Assembly (NCBI GenBank): GCA_039640495.1
Contig: CP046864.1
Coordinates: forward strand, 1,240,001-1,304,000
Length of the DNA stretch: 64,000 bases
Direction: 5' to 3'
DNA from: Rhodobacteraceae bacterium IMCC1335
GTDB taxonomy: Bacteria; Pseudomonadota; Alphaproteobacteria; Rhodobacterales; Rhodobacteraceae
Positions 20,334 through 29,893 of this stretch are shown piece by piece. Position numbers and translations under genes: made by a program. A model generated the notes under the pieces. The model saw only the letters and a program-made list of their open reading frames with translations, had not been told where the DNA came from and did no database searches. Each line of letters opens with the position of its first letter. Position 1 is the first letter of the stretch.

Positions 20334-21836
20334 TTAGGATGGTTTAGATGCAAACATCGCCGCATCTGCCGCGGCCCGGCGGATCGCGTTGGATTTATGC
20401 ACCGTTTCCATATATTCGGCTTCGGGATCGCTGTCATAGACCACGCCGCCGCCCGCTTGTATGTAGAGTTTTTGATCTTTGACGATGGCGGTGCGAAGGG
20501 CAATGCACATATCCATATCCCCGCCAGAGCTGAAATAGCCTACGCCGCCACCGTATACCCCGCGCTTTTCGGTTTCAAGCTCATCGATGATTTGCATTGC
20601 ACGCACTTTTGGAGCGCCCGATACGGTGCCCGCCGGCATACCCGCGAAGAAGGCGGATAGCGCGTCTTGATTTTCGTGCAATTCCCCAACTACATTTGAA
20701 ACGATATGCATCACATGGCTGTAGCGCTCGATAATAAATTCCTCGGTTGGTTTGACCGTGCCCAATTTGGCCACCCGGCCCACATCATTGCGCCCTAAAT
20801 CCAGCAGCATTAGATGTTCGGCCAATTCTTTTTTATCAGCTAGAAGATCGGCTTCATTGGCGTTATCTTCTTCGCTGGTCGCGCCGCGCGGACGGGTGCC
20901 TGCGATCGGGCGCACAGTCACCTCACGGCCAAAGACACGCACTAGGATTTCTGGGCTGGCACCGATCACTTGAAAGCCATCAAAATTAAAATAAAACATG
21001 AAGGGAGAGGGGTTCGTGCGGCGCAAAGACCGGTAGAGCGCAAACGGTGGCAGCGCAAAATCTTGCGTCCAGCGCTGGGCTGGCACCACTTGAAAGATAT
21101 CCCCGGCGCGAATATAGTCTTTGGCTTTTTCAACCGCAGCGATATAGGCGTCTTTGCTGAAGTTGGACCTTGGATTGGGCGCCTCTTGTGGCGCGCCAAG
21201 GCTGCGCGGATCGGGCAAGGGGCGTTCTAAATCCCGCATCGCATCCTGAATACGTTCCGCTGATTTGGCATAGGCGGCTTTTGCCGAGATCGCTGGATCA
21301 TACCAAACCGGCGCAACCAAAATCACTTCGCCTTTTACGCCATCCAAAACCGCCACAACACTTGGGCGCAAAAAAACCGCATCTGGCAAAGCAAGCGGAT
21401 CGGGATTCATGTCTGGCAAATTTTCGACCAGCCGAATCATGTCATAGCCCAGATATCCAAAAAGGCCGGCGCTGGCTTGTGGCAAATCCTCGGGCAGGTC
21501 GATAAAGCTTTCTGCCAAGAGCGCGCGTAACGCCTCTAGGGGGGGCGCTTGAACCGCTGTAAACGCTTCATCATCGAAACGCGCATCCCGGTTGATAAAA
21601 CTTTCGCTGCCTTGGCACTTCCAAATCAGATCCGGCTTCATACCGATGATTGAATAACGCCCGCGCACTTCTCCGCCGGTCACAGATTCCAGCATGAACG
21701 CATTTTTCTGATCCCCCGCGAGCTTCATCTTTAAAGACACGGGCGTATCCAAGTCAGCCGCCAATCGGGTGAATAAAACCTGGCTTTTCTTTAGCGCATA
21801 TTGCCACGAAAAATTATCAAGATCGGGCGTTATCAT
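20334..21836 (-). CDS. trpE: Anthranilate synthase component I
   Basis: This 500-residue chorismate-utilising enzyme makes anthranilate with ammonia from TrpG. The feedback-site region LLESVTGGEVRGRYSIIG lies near the N-terminus. The catalytic domain has GDIFQVVPAQRW, RPIAGTRPRGATSEEDN, LDLGRNDVGRV, FFAGMPAGTVSGAPK and IQAGGGVVYDSDPEAEY. The ATG at 21836 aligns with the family start; upstream in-frame codons overlap ppiD. It follows ppiD by ten bases on the same strand. Confidence 0.96.
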   Translation of the reverse strand: MITPDLDNFSWQYALKKSQVLFTRLAADLDTPVSLKMKLAGDQKNAFMLESVTGGEVRGRYSIIGMKPDLIWKCQGSESFINRDARFDDEAFTAVQAPPLEALRALLAESFIDLPEDLPQASAGLFGYLGYDMIRLVENLPDMNPDPLALPDAVFLRPSVVAVLDGVKGEVILVAPVWYDPAISAKAAYAKSAERIQDAMRDLERPLPDPRSLGAPQEAPNPRSNFSKDAYIAAVEKAKDYIRAGDIFQVVPAQRWTQDFALPPFALYRSLRRTNPSPFMFYFNFDGFQVIGASPEILVRVFGREVTVRPIAGTRPRGATSEEDNANEADLLADKKELAEHLMLLDLGRNDVGRVAKLGTVKPTEEFIIERYSHVMHIVSNVVGELHENQDALSAFFAGMPAGTVSGAPKVRAMQIIDELETEKRGVYGGGVGYFSSGGDMDMCIALRTAIVKDQKLYIQAGGGVVYDSDPEAEYMETVHKSNAIRRAAADAAMFASKPS

Positions 21837-21846
21837 AGCAACGACT

Positions 21847-23700
21847 TTACTGAAAATTGGCATGAACGGCATTGAGAGCCGCTTGGTTTAAAGACACATC
21901 GGCGCGCGCCTGTATTTGTCCCACATAGGCTTCAAACAAATCTTGTGACAGGCCATCACTAAGCTGAGCTGTGATCTCTTGCATGATGTCTTTGGCAAGC
22001 TCGGATTGTCGATCTGCGGCCATAATCTCTGTGACAAGTATAAGCGTTATCTGCCCCGCATCATCAAAAACATCCACCGCATCTGGCGCAAGTTCGAAGG
22101 CGCGTTCAATCACATTTGCGGTTGTCGTGGCTGGGCGCTCTTGACGGTTGAGTCCGGTTTCCTGACGCAGCATTCCGCCGATTTCCTCAATGCGCACCGT
22201 CTTAGCCTCGAGTTGCGATTTCAAATCATCGGCTTGCGCAAGCAGTGCTTTGCGCAAAGCTTCGACGCGCCAAGCCTTCATCGCATCTTCGCGTATTTCC
22301 GGTAGGGGTTGGGGGCGCGGTGCTTGGGTTTCATCCAGTCTTAAGGCGGCCAAGCCACCATTGTCCAAGCGGATAAGTTCGGGAAAATCCTCGCTTTTTA
22401 CTTCAAATGCAGCCTGTCGAAAGGCTTGATCTGAGGCCAAGCCCTCAGCCACACCAGCGTGATAGCTTAGAGTGCTTAGCACCAGATCGGTTTCTAGCGC
22501 GAGATCTTCCAAAGTTGCACCGGCGGCCAGAAGGTCTTCGGCTTGCGCGCTCACCCCGTCTACTTCTTTCGCGGCCAGTTCAAGCGCCAGTTCTTGGCGC
22601 AATTGATCTGCAACGTCTTCAAGCGGAGTAGATTGCGCAGGCAAAACTTCTGTTACACGAAACATAGCAGCGCCCAAATCATCGGAAAACGGCCCAATGG
22701 CCGTGTTCAATTCTGCATTGAAAACAGCTGCGCCGGTGCCCTGCCCAAAAAAGCTTTGGTCTATTGCGCCCAGGCTCACATCTGCAGCGCTTAGGCCGCG
22801 CTGCTCGAGCAGCGCGTCGAAATCGCTTGTTCCGTTCTCCAGCGCTGCCGCGGCAGCATCGGCGCTTTGCGCATCTGAAAACACAAGTCTTTCAACGATC
22901 CGGCGCTCAGGCTGATTATAAAGCGCGTTCTGTTTTTCATAAAAAGCAGCAACAGCCTCATCGCTCACGGTCATCTTTTCGCTAAGCTGGGTAAGATCCA
23001 AAGAGGCAATGGTAAGCTGTTTGCTTTCCGGAACGGTGAAGCGCTCAATATTTTCGTCATAATAGGCTTGCAGTTGCGCCTCTGTGGCCTCTTGAAGGGG
23101 CGTGGCAAGGTCTGCCTCGTTCAGTTGAACATGGGTAAAGCTGCGGGTTTCTAACAGAAAATCAATCATTTTCTCTGTAAACACTGAAGGCATCACATTG
23201 CCTGTCACCACGGCAGCTTGCACGATGTTACGCGTTGTTTCCTGGCGAATACCATCTTCAAATTCAGCTTCGCTGAGGCGATTATTCTCTAGCGCAAACG
23301 TGTAGGCCTCGCGGCTGAATTGACCATCTGAACCGCGAAAGGCACTGACTTTGACCAGCTGTTCCAGGACCGCTTCATCGCCCACGGAAAGGCCAAGCCG
23401 GTCGGCTTCGACTTCAATCGCTTTTTGAAGTACCAAGCGGCTGAGCGTTTGTTGCGGAAGCCCAAATAATTGGGCTTGCTCAAAGGTAAGCGTTTGACCA
23501 AATTGTTGGGCGGTTTGCGCCAACTCTTGGCGCAAGGCCCGCGCATATTCATCGATCGAAATGTCGCGATCACCGACAGAGCCGACGCTGCGCATGGTGC
23601 CAGACAGCCCCGACGCGCCAAACCCACCCAGGCCAATGATGAGCAGCCCCAACAGAATCCAAACGAAATATTTGGAAATGGATTTTGATTGTGACGCCAT
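21847..23700 (-). CDS. ppiD: PpiD/SurA-type periplasmic peptidyl-prolyl isomerase
   Basis: This is an inner-membrane-anchored chaperone of 617 residues. After a short cytoplasmic MASQSKSISKYF it has one transmembrane helix (WILLGLLIIGLGGFGASGL). A SurA_N-like chaperone region (RDISIDEYARALRQEL onward) and a parvulin-type segment around residues 250-370 follow. It probably helps fold outer-membrane and periplasmic proteins leaving the Sec channel. The ATG at 23700 has GAGGG upstream. Placement just before trpE is a common order in Rhodobacterales. Symbol given by family and architecture. Confidence 0.82.
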   Translation of the reverse strand: MASQSKSISKYFVWILLGLLIIGLGGFGASGLSGTMRSVGSVGDRDISIDEYARALRQELAQTAQQFGQTLTFEQAQLFGLPQQTLSRLVLQKAIEVEADRLGLSVGDEAVLEQLVKVSAFRGSDGQFSREAYTFALENNRLSEAEFEDGIRQETTRNIVQAAVVTGNVMPSVFTEKMIDFLLETRSFTHVQLNEADLATPLQEATEAQLQAYYDENIERFTVPESKQLTIASLDLTQLSEKMTVSDEAVAAFYEKQNALYNQPERRIVERLVFSDAQSADAAAAALENGTSDFDALLEQRGLSAADVSLGAIDQSFFGQGTGAAVFNAELNTAIGPFSDDLGAAMFRVTEVLPAQSTPLEDVADQLRQELALELAAKEVDGVSAQAEDLLAAGATLEDLALETDLVLSTLSYHAGVAEGLASDQAFRQAAFEVKSEDFPELIRLDNGGLAALRLDETQAPRPQPLPEIREDAMKAWRVEALRKALLAQADDLKSQLEAKTVRIEEIGGMLRQETGLNRQERPATTTANVIERAFELAPDAVDVFDDAGQITLILVTEIMAADRQSELAKDIMQEITAQLSDGLSQDLFEAYVGQIQARADVSLNQAALNAVHANFQ

Positions 23701-23734
23701 AGATCCCTCGTAGACTTGATATTTTCCCGCCTGT

Positions 23735-24967
23735 CTACGCTTCTGAGCAGTCGGGGGCAAGCTGGAAGGTGAGATTTGAAAGCCGTATTATCATCTCTTT
23801 CAAGTTGGTTTGATCGATATTTGCGAATGCCAGCCGTAAATGCTTCGCCGCATTGCGAGTGCCCGGGGGTGCAAACATATCGCCAGGCAGGCATAAGACG
23901 CCCGCCTCTGCCACCAATTTTTGTGCCAAATCGGCGCCCGAGCTGGCAAAGGGATGCTTTACATAGGCAAAATATGCGCCGCAGCCCACCAGCTCCCAGC
24001 CTTGCCTTTCAAGCGTTTCAAAATTGCGCTTAAGAAAGGTTTGACGCTGTAAAATCTCTTTCCGCTGGTCGGCCAACCAGGGTTGAAGATGGTTAAGCCC
24101 CCAGCGCGCCGCGAATTGCCCAACGCGCGAGGCGCATATTGTGGTGGTGTCGAGGTATTTTTCAACCTCGGCCAGTAAGGCTTTATTGGCAATGATGGCG
24201 CCAACGCGGTGGCCGGTCATCCGGTAGGCTTTTGAGAACGAATAGAGCTGCACCAAATGCTGCTTCCAATCGGGCGCATCCAAAAGGCTGTGGGGACGCT
24301 TTGGATTGCTATGAAAATCTTTATAGGTTTCATCGATAATAAGCGTGAGATCATGGTCTTTTGCGAGCTGATAAAATGCATTCAGCACGGCGTCAGGATA
24401 TTCCACGCCCGAGGGATTATTCGGGCTGACCAGACAAATGGCTTTGGTTTTTTTTGTGATCAAATGGCGGGCCAATGATGCATCGGGCAGCAAATTTTTC
24501 CCAGTCGGCAAAGGCGTTGCCTCTACCCCCATCACATCGAGCCACATTTTATGGTTGAAATACCAAGGTACGGGCAAAAGCACATTATCCCCAGCCGAGC
24601 AAAGCGCCGTGATCACCGCGCAAAACGCTTGGTTGCACCCAGAGGTTATGGCAACTTGGCTGGCGCTTACCTGCGCCTTGTAAGCGTGTGACCAATGCGC
24701 GGCAAAATCCACGCGCAATTCAGCATCCCCCAAAATTGCGCCATAAAGATGCGCCTCAGGGTCGTGGCGCACAAAATCCGCAATCGCATCGCGCATATTT
24801 TGAGGGGGCGGGTCGCTTGGCGCGGCTTGCGAGACGTCTAATACCGGTAGGCCGGGTGCCGGATCATGGCCTGCCAGCCAAGCTTTTGCGGCTTTAATCG
24901 GAGCGGGTGCCGTGCGCGCGGTTGCGCCGGCCAAAACCGGTTTTGAAGGTGGGGGCGAGGCCACCAT
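23735..24967 (-). CDS. Class I/II PLP-dependent aminotransferase
   Basis: This 410-residue fold-type I enzyme has VAITSGCNQAFCAV at the cofactor-phosphate loop, LVSPNNPSGVEYP with the PLP-contacting Asn, LIIDETYKDF with the PLP Asp, SFSKAYRMTGHRVGAI with the Schiff-base Lys, and a C-terminal LRLAFAN with the carboxylate-binding Arg. The amino donor is not deducible. It sits upstream of ppiD-trpE and downstream of gpt on the same strand. Confidence 0.88.
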   Translation of the reverse strand: MVASPPPSKPVLAGATARTAPAPIKAAKAWLAGHDPAPGLPVLDVSQAAPSDPPPQNMRDAIADFVRHDPEAHLYGAILGDAELRVDFAAHWSHAYKAQVSASQVAITSGCNQAFCAVITALCSAGDNVLLPVPWYFNHKMWLDVMGVEATPLPTGKNLLPDASLARHLITKKTKAICLVSPNNPSGVEYPDAVLNAFYQLAKDHDLTLIIDETYKDFHSNPKRPHSLLDAPDWKQHLVQLYSFSKAYRMTGHRVGAIIANKALLAEVEKYLDTTTICASRVGQFAARWGLNHLQPWLADQRKEILQRQTFLKRNFETLERQGWELVGCGAYFAYVKHPFASSGADLAQKLVAEAGVLCLPGDMFAPPGTRNAAKHLRLAFANIDQTNLKEMIIRLSNLTFQLAPDCSEA

Positions 24968-24973
24968 TCGCGG

Positions 24974-25477
24974 CTACTCCGTTCCGCGAAACGGCTCAAC
25001 ATATTGCAGGGCCATATCCCACGGAAAAAAGATCCAAGTGTCTTGGCTGACTTCTGTTATAAACGTGTCGACCTGAGACCGCCCCAGCGGCTTTGCATAT
25101 ACGGTTGCCACATGCGCTTTGGGCATATGTTGGCGCACGACTTCCAGGGTTTTGCCCGTATCCACGAGATCATCGATCACCAAAACGCCGGTGCCATCCC
25201 CGATATGGTCCATATCCGGGGCTTTGATTACCCTTGGTTCACTTTGGCTTTGGTGATTATAGGATTTGACGCTGATTGTATCGACAACGCGAATGTCCAA
25301 TTCACGCGCAACGATCATTGCAGGTGCCATGCCACCACGGGTGATCGCGACAACCGCGCGCCAGCCGTTTTCGGTTAGTTTTGGATCATCAAGCCGCCAG
25401 GCCAATGCCCGCGAGTCGCGATGCAACTGGTCCCAGCTGACATGGAACCCTTTTTCATGGGGGAGACGTTCAGACAT
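24974..25477 (-). CDS. gpt: Xanthine-guanine phosphoribosyltransferase
   Basis: This purine-salvage enzyme of 167 residues transfers phosphoribose from PRPP to xanthine or guanine. The PRPP motif [13 protein letters not shown] is present, and [27 protein letters not shown] is close to E. coli Gpt. Two in-frame ATGs lie two codons apart. The second, at 25477, has GGAAGGAA at proper spacing, while the first directly abuts that site. The gene follows fabI by two bases. Confidence 0.92.
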   Translation of the reverse strand: MSERLPHEKGFHVSWDQLHRDSRALAWRLDDPKLTENGWRAVVAITRGGMAPAMIVARELDIRVVDTISVKSYNHQSQSEPRVIKAPDMDHIGDGTGVLVIDDLVDTGKTLEVVRQHMPKAHVATVYAKPLGRSQVDTFITEVSQDTWIFFPWDMALQYVEPFRGTE

Positions 25478-25479
25478 GG

Positions 25480-26298
25480 TCATTTCCTTCCCGTTACGGC
25501 ATCAATATCCGGAGCATCTACAGCCTTCATTCCCACGATATGATAGCCTGCATCTACGTGCAGCGTTTCTCCGGTGACCCCTGACCCTAAATCTGATAAC
25601 AAATATAGCGCTGATTTGCCGACATCCTCTGTGGTTACGTTTCTGCGCAGAGGTGAGTTCAACTCATTCCATTTCATTATATATCGAAAATCACCGATAC
25701 CCGATGCTGCAAGCGTTTTAATGGGGCCAGCCGAGATGGCGTTGACGCGAATATTATCTTTGCCAAGATCCTCGGCCAGATACATTACAGAGGCTTCAAG
25801 GGCTGCTTTTGCCACCCCCATCACATTATAATGCGGCATCACCTGCTCGGCGCCGTAATAGGTGAGCGTGAGCATTGACCCGCCCTCCGTCATCAGCTTT
25901 TCGGCCCGCTGCGCCACTGCGGTGAAGGAATAGACAGAGATATCCATGGTCATTCTGAAATTGTTCAGGCTTGTGTCGACATAGCGGCCGCGCAACTCGC
26001 TTTTGTCGGAAAATCCGATCGCATGCACGATAAAGTCAAGCTTGCCCCAGCGCTGTTTGATCTCTTCAAACAAGGTATCGATCGAACTTGCATCCGCAAC
26101 ATCACATTCTACAACGAAATCGCTGCCAACTTGCGCTGCCAAAGGCTCTACCCGCTTTTTTAGCGCGTCTCCTTGATATGAAAAACACATTTCCGCACCG
26201 GCCTCGGCGCAGGCTTTTGCAATACCCCAAGCGATCGATTTGTCATTTGCCAGCCCCATGATTAAGCCGCGTTTGCCCTGCATAAGATTATGTGACAT
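25480..26298 (-). CDS. fabI: Enoyl-ACP reductase (NADH)
   Basis: This 272-residue divergent SDR carries out the last reduction of each fatty-acid elongation cycle. It shows [22 protein letters not shown] at the cofactor site, [16 protein letters not shown], the YxxxxxxK pair in [12 protein letters not shown], and the [17 protein letters not shown] substrate loop. It heads a minus-strand series fabI-gpt-aminotransferase-ppiD-trpE and is divergent from pdxH. Confidence 0.95.
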   Translation of the reverse strand: MSHNLMQGKRGLIMGLANDKSIAWGIAKACAEAGAEMCFSYQGDALKKRVEPLAAQVGSDFVVECDVADASSIDTLFEEIKQRWGKLDFIVHAIGFSDKSELRGRYVDTSLNNFRMTMDISVYSFTAVAQRAEKLMTEGGSMLTLTYYGAEQVMPHYNVMGVAKAALEASVMYLAEDLGKDNIRVNAISAGPIKTLAASGIGDFRYIMKWNELNSPLRRNVTTEDVGKSALYLLSDLGSGVTGETLHVDAGYHIVGMKAVDAPDIDAVTGRK

Positions 26299-26417
26299 CT
26301 TGCCTCTCCGATCTACCTGTGTTGCGTTGGTTTAGGCGATTGCACAGCCGTCATCAAGCCCAGAGGCCCTGAGGGGCAGTCAGGATTAAACAGGGATCGG
26401 AAAAAGGAGCAGCGGAA

Positions 26418-27023
26418 ATGTTAGATTTGGATGAAGGGTTTACAAAGGCTGACCCGTTTGAGCTGGCAAAATCCTGGCTAAAAGAAGCCGAATCAGCTGA
26501 AATTAACGATCCAAACGCAATGGCATTAGCAAGCGTGGACCGTTTCGGAATGCCGAATGTAAGAACTGTTTTGTTGAAAGATATCGAGGCGAATAGTTTT
26601 GTTTTTTACACCAATTATGAAAGCGCCAAGGGCACTGAGTTGTTGGCCAGCGGCAAGGCGGCCTTTGTGTTGCATTGGAAAAGCCTCGCGCGGCAAATTA
26701 GAGTGCGGGGTCTGGTTGAAAAAGAGGATGGGCCGATCGCGGATGCCTATTATAACAGCCGGGCCCTAGACAGCCGCATTGGGGCTTGGGCCTCGCAGCA
26801 GTCGCGGCCACTCGCCTCTCGAGAGGCGTTGATTGAACGGGTAAATGAAATCCGCGATGAAAAGGGCGACCACCCAGCACGGCCACCTTTTTGGGGTGGA
26901 TTTAGAATCACGCCGCTTGAGATTGAATTTTGGTCAGATGGCGCGTTTCGATTGCATGACCGCGCAGTCTGGAGACGAAACAAGGTAACTGCGCCTTGGT
27001 CGGTGCAAAGATTGAACCCGTAA
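26418..27023 (+). CDS. pdxH: Pyridoxamine 5'-phosphate oxidase
   Basis: This 201-residue FMN enzyme makes pyridoxal 5'-phosphate from the pyridoxine or pyridoxamine phosphate forms. Signatures are [66 protein letters not shown] and the C-terminal [17 protein letters not shown]. Length is normal. A weak AAGGAG element precedes the ATG. It is a stand-alone gene divergent from fabI. Confidence 0.96.
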   Translation: MLDLDEGFTKADPFELAKSWLKEAESAEINDPNAMALASVDRFGMPNVRTVLLKDIEANSFVFYTNYESAKGTELLASGKAAFVLHWKSLARQIRVRGLVEKEDGPIADAYYNSRALDSRIGAWASQQSRPLASREALIERVNEIRDEKGDHPARPPFWGGFRITPLEIEFWSDGAFRLHDRAVWRRNKVTAPWSVQRLNP

Positions 27024-27137
27024 AGCGCTGACCGGATCGTTTTTCGGGTCTGTCGCCTGCGCGCTGGGTTTTTATTGTTTGCTTTTTTATCAAAAAACGG
27101 TTCCTTTATCGCGGCGCGGTAGATTTTACGGGTGGGT

Positions 27138-27668
27138 ATGCGTGTGAGCGACGACAACGAGAATATGGAAAAACAGTCGGGCTACATAAAGTGGTTTGAT
27201 CGCGTTAAAGGGTTTGGTTTTATCATATCCGATGAGACCGAAGAAGATATTTTGATTCACGCCAATGTGCTGCGCAAATTTGGACAAAGCTCTATCGCAG
27301 AAAATACCCATATTGAGTTTATGGCGCATTACACGGAGCGCGGCGTCCAAGCGGTCGAAATACTCTCGGTGGATCCGGTTTTAGATTCATTGTCCACGCT
27401 AGAGGATTTTGAAGACGTCGATATTGAAGATATCAGATCGTTGCCGCTGCAAGCCGCTCGGGTCAAGTGGTTTGATGGTGGTAAAGGATTTGGCTTCGCC
27501 AATATTTTTGGCAATGATGAGGATATTTTTGTTCATATCGAAGTGTTGCGCAGATCTGGCCTGTCCAATTTGCAAGCTGGCGAAGCGATCGCTTTGCGCG
27601 TTATGGAGGGTAAGCGGGGTAAAATGGCGGCTGATGTGTGTTCTTGGGAAATGGGCAGCTCTGAATAA
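27138..27668 (+). CDS. Protein with two cold-shock domains
   Basis: This is a single-strand nucleic-acid-binding protein of about 176 residues made of two cold-shock domains. The first begins SGYIKWFDRVKGFGFIISDE and the second ARVKWFDGGKGFGFANIF; both keep the RNP1 (KGFGF) and RNP2-like (ILIHANVL, IFVHIEVL) motifs. Tandem-domain forms are typical of alphaproteobacteria and act as RNA chaperones. An acidic linker separates the domains. The ATG at 27138 is chosen over a GTG two codons upstream. The DUF192 gene starts inside its 3' end. Confidence 0.9.
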   Translation: MRVSDDNENMEKQSGYIKWFDRVKGFGFIISDETEEDILIHANVLRKFGQSSIAENTHIEFMAHYTERGVQAVEILSVDPVLDSLSTLEDFEDVDIEDIRSLPLQAARVKWFDGGKGFGFANIFGNDEDIFVHIEVLRRSGLSNLQAGEAIALRVMEGKRGKMAADVCSWEMGSSE

Positions 27669-28134
27669 GGCAATATGGCTCTGCGCCTTTGCAATGCTGC
27701 CCTTTACAAATTTCGCGCAAGCCAGCTGCCCTGAGGCAGATTTCATAATCAGTGGCAGTTGGGGTCAAGCGGCGTTTAAGGTGACGCTTGCAAGAACACC
27801 GGAACAACGCAACCGGGGTTTAATGTTCGTGACAGATCTACCAGATCAATCGGGGATGCTGTTTGTTTACCCAAATCCGCAATCGGTTTCGTTTTGGATG
27901 AAAAATACGCCGCTTGGCTTGGATATGCTGTTCATTGATCAAGGCGGCATCGTTCGGCGCATCAAGCATGGTGCAACCCCGTTCTCGACCCAGTTGATTG
28001 ATGGGGGATCTGATATTCAATATGTTTTGGAAGTACATGCTGGAAGCGCAGCAAAATATGGCATATCAGAGGGGGATCGCAGCGCGCATCCCAGCATTGG
28101 ACCCGGCGCCGATCCAGGTTGCGGCGGTTTCTAA
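27634..28134 (+). CDS. DUF192 family secreted protein
   Basis: This protein has a hydrophobic signal segment ([18 protein letters not shown]) and one DUF192 domain with the family motifs [38 protein letters not shown] and [15 protein letters not shown]. The function of the family is unsettled. The ATG at 27634 lies within the cold-shock gene, giving a 35-base overlap in another frame. A CTG at 27661 is a possible later start directly before the signal peptide. Coupling to a cold-shock gene is common in this order. Confidence 0.82.
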   Translation: MCVLGKWAALNKAIWLCAFAMLPFTNFAQASCPEADFIISGSWGQAAFKVTLARTPEQRNRGLMFVTDLPDQSGMLFVYPNPQSVSFWMKNTPLGLDMLFIDQGGIVRRIKHGATPFSTQLIDGGSDIQYVLEVHAGSAAKYGISEGDRSAHPSIGPGADPGCGGF

Positions 28135-28214
28135 CAGTTTCTGGCCAAATTGCTTGTTTGAAGCGATCTTTCCTCTTTTCAATCTTCTGAGAACTCGTTA
28201 GAAGGCACGCCAGT

Positions 28215-28291
28215 CGGGGCGTAGCGCAGCCTGGTAGCGCGACGGTTTTGGGTACCGTAGGTCGCAAGTTCGAATCTTGCCGTCCCGACCA
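28215..28291 (+). tRNA. tRNA-Pro (anticodon TGG)
   Basis: The cloverleaf is complete. The acceptor CGGGGCG pairs with CGTCCCG with one G-T. A GCGC D-stem is present. The anticodon stem ACGGT/ACCGT closes a TTTGGGT loop (anticodon TGG). The T-arm is GCAAG-TTCGAAT-CTTGC. The CCA end is encoded at 28289-28291. It marks the left edge of the AT-rich variable region. Confidence 0.96.
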
Positions 28292-28483
28292 AGTTCTAAG
28301 GCATTGATCTAAAAACTCGACGAATCTGTTTTCTGTTTTAACGAACAGTCATTTCAGCAGCATTAACAACGCCAAGACAGTTTGAACTTTCGTTTAATGC
28401 GTAATAGGGCGCTCAGACCGGACGCTTACTCATGGAGTGTCGTAACGTCTTGTATAATGTGTTCTTTTTGGGCACCTTATACA

Positions 28484-28795
28484 CTACTTCTTGTTTGGAA
28501 GCTCATCGCATGTCGCGGTGATAAAACGCGTAAGCCAATCTGAATATTCTAGCTTTTCTTCTGGAATGACAAAACTAGGTTTGGCGCTCGGGTAGGGAGC
28601 GGCAAGTTCCAGTTCGGCAGCGAGAGCCCCGCCCGATTTGGTCTTTTTCACAAACAGGGTATTGCGGCAGATCACACCAAAGAATTTTCCACCGCAGTAC
28701 ACGCCATACTCACCAAACATCTTGCGTGAAGATATCTCTCCTGCATCACCAAGTTGACCACAGATGTAGTCGACTATGCTTTGATCCGAAGCCAT
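28484..28795 (-). CDS. TfoX N-terminal domain protein
   Basis: This 103-residue protein consists of a TfoX_N domain with the family pattern ISSRKMFGEYGVYCGGKFFGVIC, the PYPSAKPSFVI segment and a trailing SDWLTRFITATCDELP helix. Stand-alone TfoX_N proteins differ from the full TfoX/Sxy competence activator and have no firm function. The start overlaps the stop of the upstream VOC gene by one base (TAATG), so the two are cotranscribed. Confidence 0.85.
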   Translation of the reverse strand: MASDQSIVDYICGQLGDAGEISSRKMFGEYGVYCGGKFFGVICRNTLFVKKTKSGGALAAELELAAPYPSAKPSFVIPEEKLEYSDWLTRFITATCDELPNKK

Positions 28796-29187
28796 TACTT
28801 ACCGCCCACTGGTGAACAAATCTCAATCAGGCACCCGTTGATGTCCCTTACGTATCCAACGACTTGACCCCAAGGTTTGGTCTCAAGGGCCTTCACCAAA
28901 ACAGCCCCCGCTGCAACGGCTTTTTCAAAGGCATTTTCCGGCTCCTCAGTAACCAAAGCAATCTCCTGGCCTGCTGGTGTCTTGGTCGAACGATTGCTGC
29001 GGATGGAAAGACCATTTTGTTCGGCCATGCCATCGGATGCAAAGGCCAACGTGGTTTCGCCTGTTTCCAGCTCACCATACATGTTGCTGTCGTGCAAAAA
29101 ACCAGTTTTCAGGCCAAAGGCTTTGCCATAAAATTCAAGCGTTTCAGGCACATCAGCCACATATATTATTGAATATCCAAATTTCAT
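28795..29187 (-). CDS. VOC (glyoxalase/bleomycin-resistance) family protein
   Basis: This 130-residue protein has the paired beta-alpha-beta-beta-beta modules of the vicinal-oxygen-chelate fold. It starts FGYSIIYVADVPETLEFYGKAFGL and ends YVRDINGCLIEICSP, where the final Glu is the usual metal ligand. The ATG at 29187 has GAGG upstream and matches the family start. It could be a lyase, dioxygenase or binding protein; the substrate is unknown. It forms a two-gene unit with the TfoX_N gene. Confidence 0.85.
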   Translation of the reverse strand: MKFGYSIIYVADVPETLEFYGKAFGLKTGFLHDSNMYGELETGETTLAFASDGMAEQNGLSIRSNRSTKTPAGQEIALVTEEPENAFEKAVAAGAVLVKALETKPWGQVVGYVRDINGCLIEICSPVGGK

Positions 29188-29287
29188 GTTCGCGGCCTCT
29201 ATCCAGTTTCCTATGCAAAGCATGGGACGTTAAAAGATGACAATAAAGTTGAAATTACACTCATAGAGTGTGCGGATTTGCGCCTCT

Positions 29288-29605
29288 TCAAATAGAGGAA
29301 ATGAGCATCACCGATAAGATCGTGAGCCGTACGAACTGCACTTTTCCAAACCGGCGCTGTTCCCTAGAAACTCGCTTGATGGCATCCCATAGTCGGCTGA
29401 CTTGATGGACATCCATCAACTGCGCCTCAGCTTTCCGCTTCCCGTTGTTATCAACGACACGCGTGGCAAACGAAATCGTTTCGTCCTGACCATTAAAAAT
29501 TATTTTCGAAACCTATGAAAACGTGTTGATGGCCTGTGCTGTACATGCTTGCTCGATCCGATTTATGGCCAGTGTAAGCTGCTGGACAGTGTAATTGTCT
29601 GACAT
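29288..29605 (-). pseudogene. Degenerate 105-codon ORF with one internal stop
   Basis: Reading from ATG at 29605 gives MSDNYTVQQLTLAINRIEQ, then a TAG at 29513-29515, then an uninterrupted continuation in the same frame (containing KIIFNGQDETISFATRVV and LWDAIKRVSREQRRFG) to a TGA at 29288-29290. The second part has protein-like composition with well-spaced charged residues. I recognise no family. Its position between two IS/phage remnants suggests a decayed phage gene, but that is inference. Confidence 0.4.
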
Positions 29606-29610
29606 CAACG

Positions 29611-29817
29611 CTTGGCAGCAAAGATGCTGCAGATAAATTGGTAAAACACATGCGTTGCAAGATAGCCCGTTTTTATTCGGCTGAAGAAAAGATCCTTATT
29701 GCCTTCGCTGGTCTTCGTGGCGAAGAGAGCATTTCCGCGTTGTGCTGTCGCGAAGAGATCACAGAAAGTCTCTACTAAAATTAGTCGAAGGCATTCCCGG
29801 AGGCCGGGAAACGTTAG
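29611..29817 (+). pseudogene. IS3-family transposase OrfA remnant
   Basis: The translation in one frame reads RFYSAEEKILIAFAGLRGEE then SISALCCREEITESLY, close to the helix-turn-helix OrfA of IS3-type elements (typically QYSAEEKIRIVLEGLRGE). It continues after a TAA at 29776 and a TAG at 29782 as SKAFPEAGKR, again as expected for OrfA, and then stops at 29815. No OrfB follows. This is an old, inactive insertion-sequence fragment. Confidence 0.7.
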
Positions 29818-29893
29818 CAATCACTGAAAGCGATTTGGATATCCACACACTCACCTTAGAGCCTCATTTGCTAGTAAGTAGGGAGTCTTATTC

